Part shown: positions 34,840-44,500 of the stretch, piece by piece
Layout of the letters: each line of letters opens with the position of its first letter
Position numbering within the stretch: position 1 is the first letter of the stretch
The notes under the pieces: generated by a model
Seen by the model: only the letters and a program-made list of their open reading frames with translations
What the model was told of the DNA's origin: nothing
Databases searched by the model: none
From: DDH964 sp963806685
GTDB lineage: Bacteria > Desulfobacterota > Desulfuromonadia > Desulfuromonadales > DDH964
Assembly (NCBI GenBank): GCA_963806685.1
Contig: CAWDZB010000008.1
Coordinates: 46,259-110,258, forward strand
Reading direction: 5' to 3'
DNA: 64,000 bases
Program-made: the position numbers and the translations under genes

Positions 34840-37277
34840 TTTCCTCATCCTTTTCGGCCAGCTTGGCGACGGCGACGATGCGTTCCCCCGCCTCCAGGAC
34901 CATCAGCCGTACCCCCTGGGTGTTGCGGCCGATGATCGAGAGATCGCCGACGGCGGTACGCAGGACCTTGCCCCGATCGGTGATGAACATCAGGTCTGAA
35001 TCCTCGTCGCATAGCTTGATATCGACCACCTGGCCGTTGCGCTCGGAGGTCTTGATGGTGATGATCCCCTTGCCGCCGCGGCTCTGCACCCGGTATTCGT
35101 CGAGGGCGGTGCGCTTGCCGTAGCCGTTCTCGGTGACCGTGACCAGAGTCGCGGCGGTGGCATCGGTCACCGTCTCCATGCCGATCACCCGGTCGTCCCC
35201 TTCCAGGGCCATCCCCCGCACGCCGCGGGCGGTGCGCCCCATCGGTCGCACGCCGGTCTCCGGTAAGCGGATCGACTTGCCGCTCTTGCTGGCCAGCAGG
35301 ATATCCATTTCGCCGTCGGTGAGGCGGGCGGCAATCAGCCGGTCCCCCTCGTCGATGGTCAGGGCGATGATACCGCCGACCCGGGGGTTGGAATAGGCCA
35401 TCAGCTCGGTCTTCTTGATGGTGCCGTTCTGGGTCGCGGTGATGATGTATTTCCCCTCCGCGAACTCCTTGACCGGGAGGATGGTCATGACCTGCTCGCC
35501 AGCGGCGAGCTGCAGCAGGTTGACGATCGCCTTGCCGCGGCTGGCCCGGCCCCCCTGAGGGAATCTCGTGGACCTTGAGCCAGTAGACCTTGCCCTGGTC
35601 GGTGAAGATCAGGATATAGGAGTGGGTCGAGGCGATAAAGAGACGCTCGACGAAATCCTCCTCCTTGGGACGCATGCCGGTCTTTCCCTTGCCGCCACGG
35701 CGCTGGGCCCGATAGAGGGAGACGGCATTGCGCTTGATGTAGCCGCTGTGGCTGACCGTGACCACCATGTCCTCCTCGACAATCAGGTCCTCGAGGGAGA
35801 GGTCGCCGGTCTTGGCGATGATTTCGGTGCGCCGGACATCGGCGAAGCGTTCGCGGATTTCTTCCAACTCGCCGCGGATGATCTTGAAGATTTCCACCTC
35901 GGAGGCGAGGATCTCCTTGAGCCGGGCGATCAGGGCGAGGATCTCGTTGTACTCGGCGATGATCTTGTCCCGCTCCAGCCCGGTCAGGCGGTGCAGGCGC
36001 ATGTCGAGGATCGCCTGGGCCTGCAGCTCGGAGAAGCTGAAGCGGTTCATCAGCCGCTCCTTGGCCTCGGGGGAGTTGGCGCTGGTCTTGATAATCTGGA
36101 TCACCTCGTCGAGGTTTTCCAGGGCGATCTTCAGCCCCTCCAGGATGTGGGCGCGCGCCTCGGCCTTCTTCAGCTCGAAGATGCAGCGGCGGGTGACGAT
36201 CTCCTTGCGGTGGTCGAGGAAGCGGTCGAGGACTTCGCGCAGGGTCAGTACCCGCGGCTGGCCGCCGACGATGGCGAGCATGATGATGCCGAAGGAGGTC
36301 TGCATCTGGGTCATTTTGTAGAGCTGGTTGAGGATCACCTGGGGGATGGCGTCCCGCTTCAGCTCGATGACGATGCGCATCCCTTCACGGTCCGACTCGT
36401 CGCGCAGGTCGGAAATTCCTTCGATTTTCTTCTCCTTGACCAGGTCGGCGATCTTCTCGATCAGGCGTGCCTTGTTGACCTGGAAGGGAATTTCGGTGAC
36501 GACGATCGCCTGGCGCTCGGTTTTCTTTTGCGTCTCCACCAGGGCCCGGGCGCGCATCTGGATGATGCCGCGGCCGTTGGCGTAGGCTTCGCGAATCCCC
36601 TCGCGGCCGAGGATGAAACCGGCCGTAGGAAAGTCGGGGCCGGGAATGCGCTGCAGAAGTTCCTCGAAGTCGAGGGTCGGGTCGTCGATGATTGCCATTA
36701 AAGCGTCGATCACTTCGCCGAGATTGTGGGGCGGGATCTTGGTCGCCATTCCGACGGCGATCCCCTCCGAGCCATTAACCAGCAGGTTGGGGAATTTGCA
36801 GGGAAGAACCAGCGGCTCGGTCAGCGAATCGTCGTAATTGGGGCCGAAATCGACAGTCTCCTTGTCGATGTCGGCAAGGAGCTCCCCGGCGAGGCGAGCC
36901 ATGCGCACCTCGGTGTAGCGCATCGCCGCCGCCGAATCGCCGTCGATGGAGCCAAAATTCCCCTGCCCATCGACCAGCTGGTAGCGCATGGAGAAGTCCT
37001 GGGCCATGCGTACGATGGTGTCGTAGACCGCGGTGTCGCCGTGAGGGTGGTACTTACCGATGACATCGCCGACGACGCGAGCCGACTTCTTGTAGGCCTT
37101 ATTCCATTCGTTGCCGAGTTCGCTCATGGCAAACAGCACCCGGCGGTGGACCGGCTTGAGCCCGTCGCGGACGTCGGGCAGGGCACGGCCGACGATCACG
37201 CTCATGGCGTAGTCCATGTAGGACTTGCGCATCTCGTCTTCGATGTTGACGCTGACCTTATTCTGTTCGGAAAGCAT
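34772..37277 (-). CDS. gyrA: DNA gyrase subunit A, with an apparent one-base frameshift
   Basis: The gene spans 2,506 bases, one more than a multiple of three. Residues 1 to about 575 read in one frame (MLSEQNKVSVNIEDEMRKSY; HPHGDTAVYDTIVRMAQ; catalytic Tyr in MRYTEVRM; GyrA box QRRGGKG). From about 35,560 homology continues in another frame (RASRGKAIVNLLQL and the C-terminal pinwheel blades to the stop at 34772). Removing one G from the G6 run (C6 on plus, 35550-35555) restores an 834-residue GyrA of normal length. The gene is essential, so a sequencing error or a programmed shift is more likely than a dead gene. Thr replaces Ser at the quinolone-contact position. Introduces negative supercoils with GyrB. 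Confidence 0.9.
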
Positions 37278-37378
37278 TGATTTTACTCCGGAAAATCAGT
37301 GACGCGGAGAGAGAGGCGGGGGACCCGAAAGGCCGGGGTCGTTCACGTTCCGCCTCGCGCGCACCGCGTCCCGTCGGT

Positions 37379-39766
37379 TTAGATATCCAAATTCGACACG
37401 TTCAAGGCGTTGTTTTCAATGAATTCCCGGCGCGGCTCGACCTGGTCCCCCATCAGCACGGTAAAGATCTCGTCGGCTTCCACGGCGTCCTCGATTTTGA
37501 CCTGGAGCAGGACGCGTTTTTCCGGGTCCATAGTCGTCTCCCAGAGCTGCTCCGGGTTCATCTCACCGAGCCCCTTGTAACGCTGGATGTACTGCCCCTT
37601 TTTGGCGCGGTCGAGAAAAAAGGCGAGCAGGTCCTGGCGGTCGTTGATGATCGTTTCCTCCTTGCCATCGCTGGAGATCAAGGCCTTCTCCCCCTGGCAG
37701 ATTTCCTCGACCTGGCGGTAGGCCTGGAGCAGAAGCTTGTATTCATGGGAGGAAAGATGCTCGAGGATGGTCTGGTCGATGCGGGCACGCACGTTGCCGA
37801 GGGTAAAAAGGATGCGCCCCGGCTCGTCGAAAACCTGGAAATCGGCCCGGGGCTCAACCGCTCGGAGCTTCTCCGCGAGGGGAGTGAGATCGGCCATGTC
37901 GGCAAAACCGTTGAGGATCTTGCCGTAGACGAAGACCTTGAGCACTTCGGCATTGACCCCCTTGTGGACCATTTTCTCGAAATGGCCGTTGTAGTCGATG
38001 ATGTTGCGCAAGGTGGGGATGATCTGCTTGCCGCGCACCACCTTGCCGCTTTTTTCCATCTGCACGGTCATTCCTTCGACCCCTTCGCCGAGCAGGTATT
38101 CCAGCAGTGCCCCCTCGTCCTTGAGGTAAATCTCCTTCTTGCCGCGCTTGGCCTTGTAAAGGGGCGGCTGGGCGATATAGAGGTGGCCCCGCTCGACCAA
38201 CTCCGGCATTTGCCGGAAAAAGAACGTGAGCAGCAGGGTGCGGATATGGGAGCCGTCGACATCGGCGTCGGTCATGATGATGATGCGATGGTAGCGCAGC
38301 TTGCTGACATCGAAGTCGTCCTTGCCGATACTGGTTCCCATGGCGGTAATCAGGGTGCGGATCTCGTTGGAGGTCAGCATCTTGTCGAAACGCGCCTTTT
38401 CGACGTTGAGGATCTTCCCCTTCAGCGGCAGGATCGCCTGGTAGCGGCGGTCCCGTCCCTGCTTGGCGCTGCCGCCGGCCGAGTCCCCCTCGACCAGGTA
38501 GATTTCGCACAGCGCCGGATCCTTCTCCTGGCAGTCGGCGAGCTTGCCGGGGAGGGAAAGCCCTTCCAGGGCTCCTTTGCGGCGGGTCAGGTCACGGGCC
38601 TTGCGCGCTGCCTCCCGGGCTCGGGCCGCCTCGATTCCTTTTTCCAGGATCTTGCGGGCAACCTGGGGATTTTCCTCGAGATAGGTACCAAGTTTTTCGT
38701 TCATCAGTGACTCGACCTGGCCCTTGACTTCCGAATTGCCAAGCTTGGTCTTGGTCTGCCCCTCGAACTGGGGGTCCTGGATCTTCACAGAGATGACAGC
38801 GGCCATCCCTTCGCGCAAGTCGTCGCCGGAAATAGTGGTCTTGACGTTTTTGAGCAGGTTGTTGGCGGTGGCGTAGGTATTCATGGTCCGGGTCAGTGCC
38901 GCCTTGAAGCCGATCAGGTGGGTCCCACCTTCGTGGGTATTGATGTTGTTGGCAAAGGAGAAGATCTTCTCGTCGTAACCGTCGTTGTACTGGATGGCGA
39001 TTTCGATCTCCATCCCTTCCTTCTCGCCCTTACAGAAGATCGGTTGGGGGTGGAGAGGAGTCTTGGCCCGGTTGAGGTATTCCACGAAGGAGGAGATTCC
39101 CCCTTCGTAATGAAAATCGTGCTTCTTCTCGCTACGCTCGTCGAGAATGTGGATCATCACCCCGCCGTTGAGAAATGCCAGTTCGCGCAGCCGTTGGGAA
39201 AGGGTTTCGAAGGAGAATTCGGTGGTCTCGAAAATATCCGGATCGGGCCAGAAGGTGATCTTGGTGCCGCGCTTGATGGTATCGCCCTCCTCGGACAGCG
39301 GACCTGTCGGCACCCCGCGTTCGTAGCTCTGGCGGTAGATGCGGTGATTGCGGCGGATTTCCAGATCGAGGCGGGAAGAGAGGGCATTGACCACCGAGAC
39401 CCCGACGCCGTGCAGGCCACCCGAGACCTTGTAGCTATCGCTGTCGAACTTGCCGCCGGCGTGCAGAACCGTCAACACTACCTCCGCGGCAGGTTTGTTT
39501 TGGGTGGAATGCATTTCGACCGGAATCCCGCGGCCGTTGTCTTCAACGGTTACCGATCCATCGACGTGAATGATAACCGATGCCTCGTCGCAATGGCCGG
39601 CCAGCGCCTCGTCGATGGAGTTGTCGACCACCTCGTAGACCAGGTGATGCAGGCCCAACGGACCGGTCGATCCGATATACATGGCCGGGCGTTTGCGCAC
39701 CGCGGAAAGGCCTTCCAGGACCTTGATACTGTCGGCTCCATATTCCTTTTTGGTTTCTTCGGTCAT
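37379..39766 (-). CDS. gyrB: DNA gyrase subunit B
   Basis: 795 aa. N-terminal ATPase with VLEGLSAVRKRPAMYIGST, VEDNGRGIPV and SGGLHGVGVSVVNALS. Toprim has LVEGDSAGGSAKQGRDR and MTDADVDGSHIRTLLL. The C-terminal part has YKGLGEMNPEQLWETTMDP. It supplies ATP hydrolysis for gyrase; GyrA is encoded 100 bases downstream. A 17-base gap to recF upstream suggests a recF-gyrB-gyrA unit. Start ATG has a weak GAGGATAAA region upstream. Confidence 0.97.
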   Translation of the reverse strand: MTEETKKEYGADSIKVLEGLSAVRKRPAMYIGSTGPLGLHHLVYEVVDNSIDEALAGHCDEASVIIHVDGSVTVEDNGRGIPVEMHSTQNKPAAEVVLTVLHAGGKFDSDSYKVSGGLHGVGVSVVNALSSRLDLEIRRNHRIYRQSYERGVPTGPLSEEGDTIKRGTKITFWPDPDIFETTEFSFETLSQRLRELAFLNGGVMIHILDERSEKKHDFHYEGGISSFVEYLNRAKTPLHPQPIFCKGEKEGMEIEIAIQYNDGYDEKIFSFANNINTHEGGTHLIGFKAALTRTMNTYATANNLLKNVKTTISGDDLREGMAAVISVKIQDPQFEGQTKTKLGNSEVKGQVESLMNEKLGTYLEENPQVARKILEKGIEAARAREAARKARDLTRRKGALEGLSLPGKLADCQEKDPALCEIYLVEGDSAGGSAKQGRDRRYQAILPLKGKILNVEKARFDKMLTSNEIRTLITAMGTSIGKDDFDVSKLRYHRIIIMTDADVDGSHIRTLLLTFFFRQMPELVERGHLYIAQPPLYKAKRGKKEIYLKDEGALLEYLLGEGVEGMTVQMEKSGKVVRGKQIIPTLRNIIDYNGHFEKMVHKGVNAEVLKVFVYGKILNGFADMADLTPLAEKLRAVEPRADFQVFDEPGRILFTLGNVRARIDQTILEHLSSHEYKLLLQAYRQVEEICQGEKALISSDGKEETIINDRQDLLAFFLDRAKKGQYIQRYKGLGEMNPEQLWETTMDPEKRVLLQVKIEDAVEADEIFTVLMGDQVEPRREFIENNALNVSNLDI

Positions 39767-39783
39767 TTTATCCTCAATCGAGT

Positions 39784-40872
39784 TTATGCGGGTAACAGTG
39801 CTCCGGCGCGCACCTGGAAGGTACGGGCCTGGCCGAAGCCGTCATTCTGCAGGGGTCGAAGATCGGTGGTGGTCATAAAAACCTGACCCCGCCGGTTCAG
39901 CAGGAAATGAAAAAAAAATTCCTGGCGGCGGCGATCCAGTTCTCCGGTCAGATCATCCAGGAGCAGAACTGGCGGTTCTCCGAAGAGATTTTCCAGATCC
40001 ATGATCTGCGCTGTCTTGAAGGCGAGCAGAATGGATCTCTGCTGGCCCTGGCTGGCGAACTGCCTGACCGGCAAACCATCGACGGTGAAATAGGGATCAT
40101 CCCGATGGGGTCCGGCCAGGGTCGTACCTGCCCGGCGCTCCGCCTCGGCCTGGCTTTCGAGAGCCCCGGCCAGGTCCTCCTGCAACTCCTGAATTTTGGG
40201 CTCTTCCTCGCAATAGACCAGATCAGCCACTTCCCGGCCACCGCAGATCTGTTCGTAAGTACGCCTAAAGAGGGGGAGCAGGCGCTGCAGGAAATGGTAT
40301 CTTTCGTTCCGGATCAAGGCGCCGGTGCGGATCAGTCCTGTGGTCCAGGGTTGGAGTTCCGCAACCGGTCGTTGTTCCCGCAGCAACCGATTGCGCTGGC
40401 GGAGAATTCGGTCAAATTCCTGAGCCATAGCCAGAAAGTGCGGATCGGTCTGGAAGATCGCCCGATCAATTAGTGCCCGGCGCCCGGCCGGTGGTCCTTT
40501 GACCAGAGCCACTTCTTCCGGGGCAAACAGGATCGGCCGCAGGGCTCGAAAAAAGCTTTCCGGCTTAGTAACCCGTTTGCCGTTGAGCAGGGGCCTCTTT
40601 CCCTGGGGATCAATTCCCACCTGCAGGGAACGAGTGATTCCCTCCGCTTCCGTCTCGGCTTTGACCAGAGCTTGCGAAGTTCCTTTGCGGACCAGATCCT
40701 CGTTGTGGGCCGCGCGAAAACTTTTCAGGGTTCCAAGCAAATAGATCGCTTCCAGGATATTGGTTTTGCCCTGGGCGTTTTCCCCCCAGAAAATATTGAA
40801 CACCGGCTCCGGAGCGACCGTGGCTACCGCGATATTGCGAAAATCTTTCAGAATCAGGTTTTTGAGGACCAT
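39784..40872 (-). CDS. recF: DNA replication and repair protein RecF
   Basis: 362 aa. SMC-like ATPase: Walker A GENAQGKTN near residue 31, signature QFASQGQQRSILLAFK, Walker B VLLLDDLTGELD. It loads RecA at single-strand gaps with RecO and RecR. Follows dnaN, but a T-run terminator lies between them, so expression may depend on read-through or a private promoter. Confidence 0.95.
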   Translation of the reverse strand: MVLKNLILKDFRNIAVATVAPEPVFNIFWGENAQGKTNILEAIYLLGTLKSFRAAHNEDLVRKGTSQALVKAETEAEGITRSLQVGIDPQGKRPLLNGKRVTKPESFFRALRPILFAPEEVALVKGPPAGRRALIDRAIFQTDPHFLAMAQEFDRILRQRNRLLREQRPVAELQPWTTGLIRTGALIRNERYHFLQRLLPLFRRTYEQICGGREVADLVYCEEEPKIQELQEDLAGALESQAEAERRAGTTLAGPHRDDPYFTVDGLPVRQFASQGQQRSILLAFKTAQIMDLENLFGEPPVLLLDDLTGELDRRRQEFFFHFLLNRRGQVFMTTTDLRPLQNDGFGQARTFQVRAGALLPA

Positions 40873-40890
40873 GACCGTTCATCAGTCACG

Positions 40891-40917
40891 AAAAAAGCCT
40901 TTATTCAAGGCTTTTTT
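40891..40917 (-). terminator. Terminator between dnaN and recF
   Basis: 11-bp stem AAAAAAGCCTT/AAGGCTTTTTT with a five-base loop; T-runs on both strands. It is 24 bases after the dnaN stop on the minus strand. Confidence 0.8.
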
Positions 40918-40941
40918 CTTTTCTATCGCTGCCGGATTTCG

Positions 40942-42060
40942 TCACAGGCGCATCGGCATGACAACGGCCTGGAAGGTCGCATCGTCCTCGGGGCGTAACA
41001 GTCCCGGCGAAAGGTTGTCCTTCACAAACAGACCGACCCGGTCCCTGGTCTGGACCTGAAGAATATCCATCAGGTACCGCGCATTGAAGCCAATGGCAAT
41101 CTCCGGTCCCTGATAATCGATTTCCAATTCTTCCCGGGCATCGCCCAATTCCGGGTTGGACGAGAAAATTTCCAGGAGATTGGGCTTCAACAGCAATTTG
41201 ACCCCTTTTGATTTTTCACTGGAGAGGACTGCCATCCGCCTGAGGGCATGCAGAAACAGATCGCAGGAAACGAGAGCGGAAAACTCGTTGTTTTTTGGAA
41301 TAACCCGGTTGTAATCCGGAAATTCTCCGTCGACCAAGCGCATGACGATAATGGTCCGGTCTTTTTTTATCACCGCGTTGTTGTCCATAAAACCAAGCAG
41401 CAGGGCACTTTCCCCTTCCTCGGCGATCTTGCGCAGTTCCAATATCCCTTTACGCGGGAAAATGACCCCCTTTTGCAAGTCGGGTATGCCCGGATCAGGT
41501 AAAGGATTTTCCACCAGGGCGAGACGATGCCCGTCGGTCGCTACCAACCTCAGAAGAAATTTGTCCTCCTGCTCCTGGATACGAAAATAAATTCCGTTGA
41601 GATTGTATTTACTTTCATCGCTGGACATGGAAAAAGCCGTTTTTTCAATCATTTCCTTGACCATATGACTGGCCAGGGAAACAAATTCTTCCTTTTCTGG
41701 ATAAGGAAAATAGGGAAACTCCTCCGGGGAGAGGCCGACGATATTAAACATGGCCTTTCCGCAACGAATCTCAATCCAGCAGTTTTCCTTCGCCAAAAAG
41801 GAAATCTCCCGGTCCGGGAGTTCCTTGATAATCTCAAACAGCTTCTTTGCGGATACGGTTACCTTGCCCGGTTTGGTAACCTGGGCCGGGTAGGTTGCCC
41901 GCATTCCCACCTCGAGATCGGTCGCGGTCAGGAGAATCTCCCCATCGGCGGCTTCAATGAGGACATTGGAAAGTATAGGGATGGTATTGCGCTTTTCGAC
42001 AATTCCCTGAATTCTGGCCAGACCCTTCAGAAAGACTTCTTTTTCGATGGTAAATTGCAT
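40942..42060 (-). CDS. dnaN: DNA polymerase III beta sliding clamp
   Basis: 372 aa, the normal size. It starts MQFTIEKEVFLKGLARIQGI and contains NTIPILSNVLIEA, ATDLEVGMRA, and the terminal AVVMPMRL that forms part of the clamp's protein-binding pocket. A ring-shaped dimer that tethers DNA polymerases. An upstream in-frame codon exists at 42078, but the ATG at 42060 has AGGAGAGCCGGA before it and matches homologues. Lies downstream of dnaA across an origin-like spacer. Confidence 0.97.
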   Translation of the reverse strand: MQFTIEKEVFLKGLARIQGIVEKRNTIPILSNVLIEAADGEILLTATDLEVGMRATYPAQVTKPGKVTVSAKKLFEIIKELPDREISFLAKENCWIEIRCGKAMFNIVGLSPEEFPYFPYPEKEEFVSLASHMVKEMIEKTAFSMSSDESKYNLNGIYFRIQEQEDKFLLRLVATDGHRLALVENPLPDPGIPDLQKGVIFPRKGILELRKIAEEGESALLLGFMDNNAVIKKDRTIIVMRLVDGEFPDYNRVIPKNNEFSALVSCDLFLHALRRMAVLSSEKSKGVKLLLKPNLLEIFSSNPELGDAREELEIDYQGPEIAIGFNARYLMDILQVQTRDRVGLFVKDNLSPGLLRPEDDATFQAVVMPMRL

Positions 42061-42089
42061 TCCGGCTCTCCTGTACACAGAACCAACTT

Positions 42090-42293
42090 AGTACTAAAAA
42101 ATTAATTTAAAAAATAGCAGATAGTAGTATATGCCTGTGGATTTGTTCATGTCCAGTGCAAACGCGCCTGGAGACTGGGTTTGCGGCTGTGGATTTGGAG
42201 CGGGAGAAAGACCCCAGTTATCCCCGGCACCACCAGGACCGCCAGGGATGGATATACTTTTCCCCAGCTGTCCACCCTTTCGTCCACAAGTTG
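42090..42293. other. oriC: Origin unwinding region in the dnaA-dnaN spacer (oriC part 1)
   Basis: AT-rich stretch at 42090-42132. On the minus strand the order is a DnaA-box-like AAATCCACA (42136-42144), short GG spacer, triplets CTACTATCTGCTATTTTTT, then AT-rich DNA. This resembles the B. subtilis DnaA-trio unwinding element. Further box-like words: 42188-42196 (AAATCCACA on minus), 42218-42226 (TTATCCCCG) and 42280-42288 (TCGTCCACA). Assignment as origin is inference from position and pattern. Confidence 0.65.
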
Positions 42294-43652
42294 TTACTGG
42301 CTCAGGGAAGTTTTTATGGCATTCAAGGCCCCTCGCAGCTGAAGGTCCTCCTCCAGATTTTTTTCGATCTTTTTTATGGCATGGATAATGGTTGAGTGGT
42401 CCTTGCCGCCGAATCTTTCGCCGATATCCGGATAGGATGACGAGGTCAGTTGGCGGGAAAGATACATCGCTACCTGGCGGGGGAGAACCAGGGCCTTAAG
42501 GCGTTTGGGAGATTTCAGATCAGCGACTTTCAGCCCGTAATGACTTGCCACGGCTTTTTGAATTGCTTCGATGGTCAGTTCCCTATTTTTTTCGATCAGG
42601 ATATCCTTAAGAACTTCACGGGCCATGGCCAGGGTGACCGGTGTTGCGGTCAAACTGGCGTAGGCGCCGATACGGATCAGAAACCCTTCCAATTCCCTGA
42701 CGTTGCTGCTTACCGAATTGGCGAGAAACAGAGCAACCTCTTCCGGAAGCTCGATATTGTTGCTTTCGGCCTTCATCTTCAAGATGGCCTGCTTGGTTTC
42801 CACGTCGGGAGCCTGGATATCGGCGATTAGTCCCCACTCGAAACGAGAGCGCAGGCGTTCCTCCAGTCCGGGAATTTCTTTCGGGAATTTGTCCGAGGTA
42901 ACGACAATTTGCTTGTGAGATTCGTAAAGAGCGTTGAATGTATGGAAAAATTCCTCCTGAGTTCGTTCCTTGCCGGCAATAAATTGCACGTCGTCAATAA
43001 GAAGAACATCCATGGAGCGGAACTTGTTGCGGAACTCATCCATCTTGGCATAGCGTAGCGAATTGATGAGTTCGTTCATAAATTTTTCCGAGGTGTAATA
43101 ACATATTCTCATCTCCGGATTTTTTTGGAGAATTGAATTGCCGACGGCATTGATGAGATGAGTTTTTCCGAGACCGACCCCCCCGTAGATAAAAAGTGGG
43201 TTATAGGTTGTCGCCGGATTGTTGGCGACGGCGCTGGCCGCCGCAAAGGCGAACTGGTTGGAAGAGCCGGAAACAAATTCTCCAAAGGTGTACTTGGGAT
43301 TGAGGTTATATGCAGCATTCCATTCACGGGGAATAATATCCCGGGATGGCTCTGGATTTGGTATAGCCTTGGTTTCCTTATCTTCCTGGTGACGGGGTGT
43401 TTCCACTTTGGGAAGAGTGGCTATTTCAAAGGAGACCCGATAGGTAACGGCGCCAATCCGGGAAATTGTCTCCTGGATCAATTGAACATAGTGATCCCGG
43501 ATCCAGTCAAATACGAAGCGGTTGGGAACTTCAAGAACCAGATGGTCCTTTTTAAGGGAAACAAAACGAATTGGCCTGATCCAGGTGGAAAAATGCTGGG
43601 GACTCAGCGTTTTCTCCAGGTGGAAAAGGGTTTCCTGCCAGAGTCGGTTCAT
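42294..43652 (-). CDS. dnaA: Chromosomal replication initiator DnaA
   Basis: 452 aa. Domain I starts MNRLWQETLFHLEKTLSPQH. The AAA+ domain has Walker A GGVGLGKTH (about 157-165), Walker B LLIDDVQFI, and sensor sequences. The C-terminal DnaA-box binding domain contains GGKDHSTIIHAIKKIE. It binds TTATNCACA boxes and opens the origin. The frame extends upstream to 43715, but the ATG at 43652 has GGA six bases away and fits homologues. Base composition is clearly more AT-rich than genes farther from the origin. Confidence 0.97.
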   Translation of the reverse strand: MNRLWQETLFHLEKTLSPQHFSTWIRPIRFVSLKKDHLVLEVPNRFVFDWIRDHYVQLIQETISRIGAVTYRVSFEIATLPKVETPRHQEDKETKAIPNPEPSRDIIPREWNAAYNLNPKYTFGEFVSGSSNQFAFAAASAVANNPATTYNPLFIYGGVGLGKTHLINAVGNSILQKNPEMRICYYTSEKFMNELINSLRYAKMDEFRNKFRSMDVLLIDDVQFIAGKERTQEEFFHTFNALYESHKQIVVTSDKFPKEIPGLEERLRSRFEWGLIADIQAPDVETKQAILKMKAESNNIELPEEVALFLANSVSSNVRELEGFLIRIGAYASLTATPVTLAMAREVLKDILIEKNRELTIEAIQKAVASHYGLKVADLKSPKRLKALVLPRQVAMYLSRQLTSSSYPDIGERFGGKDHSTIIHAIKKIEKNLEEDLQLRGALNAIKTSLSQ

Positions 43653-43961
43653 TGGCATTCCAAAAAAAATATTCTTTGGGGAATAATGCAGACGGTTCGG
43701 AAAATATTTATACACAGGTTTATAAACAACTGTGGATAAATAAAATTTCCTTTTTGCCTTGAACAGTTAATTTTATTGCAAACCAAGTTTCCAAGGGGTT
43801 TTCAAGCTAGCAGAGGAATACCGGGTTTGCAAGGGAATTTTGTGGTTGGTAAACGGAGAATGGGCAAGAAAAAATTTCCACCTTGACTTGAAAATAAAAA
43901 TGTGGTTAGTAGTGCCCTTTGAGAAAATTTCAGCGAAAAACAAGAACAGGAGATAAGGAAC
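43653..43961. other. oriC: dnaA-rpmH spacer with DnaA-box cluster (oriC part 2)
   Basis: AT-rich 309-base spacer between the divergent dnaA and rpmH genes. Two perfect DnaA boxes occur: TTATACACA (43708-43716) and, inverted, TGTGGATAA (43731-43739). Between them lies TTATAAACA (43720-43728, one mismatch). This cluster likely acts in origin recognition and in dnaA autoregulation. No gene seen inside. Confidence 0.65.
43883..43911 (+). promoter_or_regulatory. Possible rpmH promoter
   Basis: TTGACT, 17-base spacer, TTAGTA; ends 50 bases before the rpmH start. The -10 match is poor. Confidence 0.4.
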
Positions 43962-44114
43962 ATGAGCAAACGGACCTACCAGCCCAGCCGGGTCAGCAGA
44001 AAACGTTCCCATGGGTTTCGGAAGCGGATGCAGAGTAAAAACGGGCGGATCGTCCTTAAACGACGCCGGGCCAAAGGTCGTAAAAACCTGGTCGTCACCA
44101 TTCCCAGTAAGTAA
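43962..44114 (+). CDS. rpmH: Ribosomal protein bL34
   Basis: 50 aa. MSKRTYQPSRVSRKRSHGFR and later RIVLKRRRAKGRKNL: the standard highly basic bL34 of the 50S subunit. AGGAGATAAGGAAC precedes the ATG. First gene of the right-hand origin operon, next to rnpA as in most bacteria. Confidence 0.97.
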   Translation: MSKRTYQPSRVSRKRSHGFRKRMQSKNGRIVLKRRRAKGRKNLVVTIPSK

Positions 44115-44131
44115 CCTTGTAGAACCCAGTC

Positions 44132-44500
44132 TTGCCGCAATCCAGCAGGTTTAATTTTCCACCCGTTTTGCGTATTCGTCATTCCCGAGAATTCGCCCTG
44201 GCTCGGAGAAATGGGCGGAAAATTCACACGCGGCATTTTATCATCTATTGCCTGACCAGGCCGGACGGGCCCACCCGTCTCGGCCTGACCGTCAGTCGCA
44301 AAGTGGGTGATGCGGTTCAGCGCAACGCCATCAAGCGCCTGTTGCGGGAATTTTTCAGGCAAACCAGACATCGGCTACCCCCCCATACCGATTTCTCGAT
44401 CATCGCCAAGATTGGCGCAAGGGGGGTAGGGTTTGCCGCCGTTCGGGAGGAACTGATGGGCTTGTGCCTCCCGGCAGCCAGCGACTGGACCTCCCAATGA
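44132..44500 (+). CDS. rnpA: Ribonuclease P protein component
   Basis: 122 aa. RIRHSREFALARRNG, then RLGLTVSRKVGDAVQRNAIKRLLREFFR: the conserved RNR-type region that binds RNase P RNA. It helps mature tRNA 5' ends. The start is uncertain; the TTG at 44132 is the first in-frame codon after rpmH and gives the expected N-terminal length, but its ribosome site is poor. Overlaps yidD by four bases. Confidence 0.92.
   Translation: MPQSSRFNFPPVLRIRHSREFALARRNGRKIHTRHFIIYCLTRPDGPTRLGLTVSRKVGDAVQRNAIKRLLREFFRQTRHRLPPHTDFSIIAKIGARGVGFAAVREELMGLCLPAASDWTSQ

Noticed and set aside
34845..35560. gyrA C-terminal tail read in the upstream frame (arginine/glycine/proline-rich)
   Set aside because: This is an out-of-frame reading after the indel; the true GyrA C-terminus is in the other frame.
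34772..37277. gyrA as a pseudogene
   Set aside because: Both halves are fully conserved and the gene is essential. One indel in a G6 run is better explained by error or recoding.
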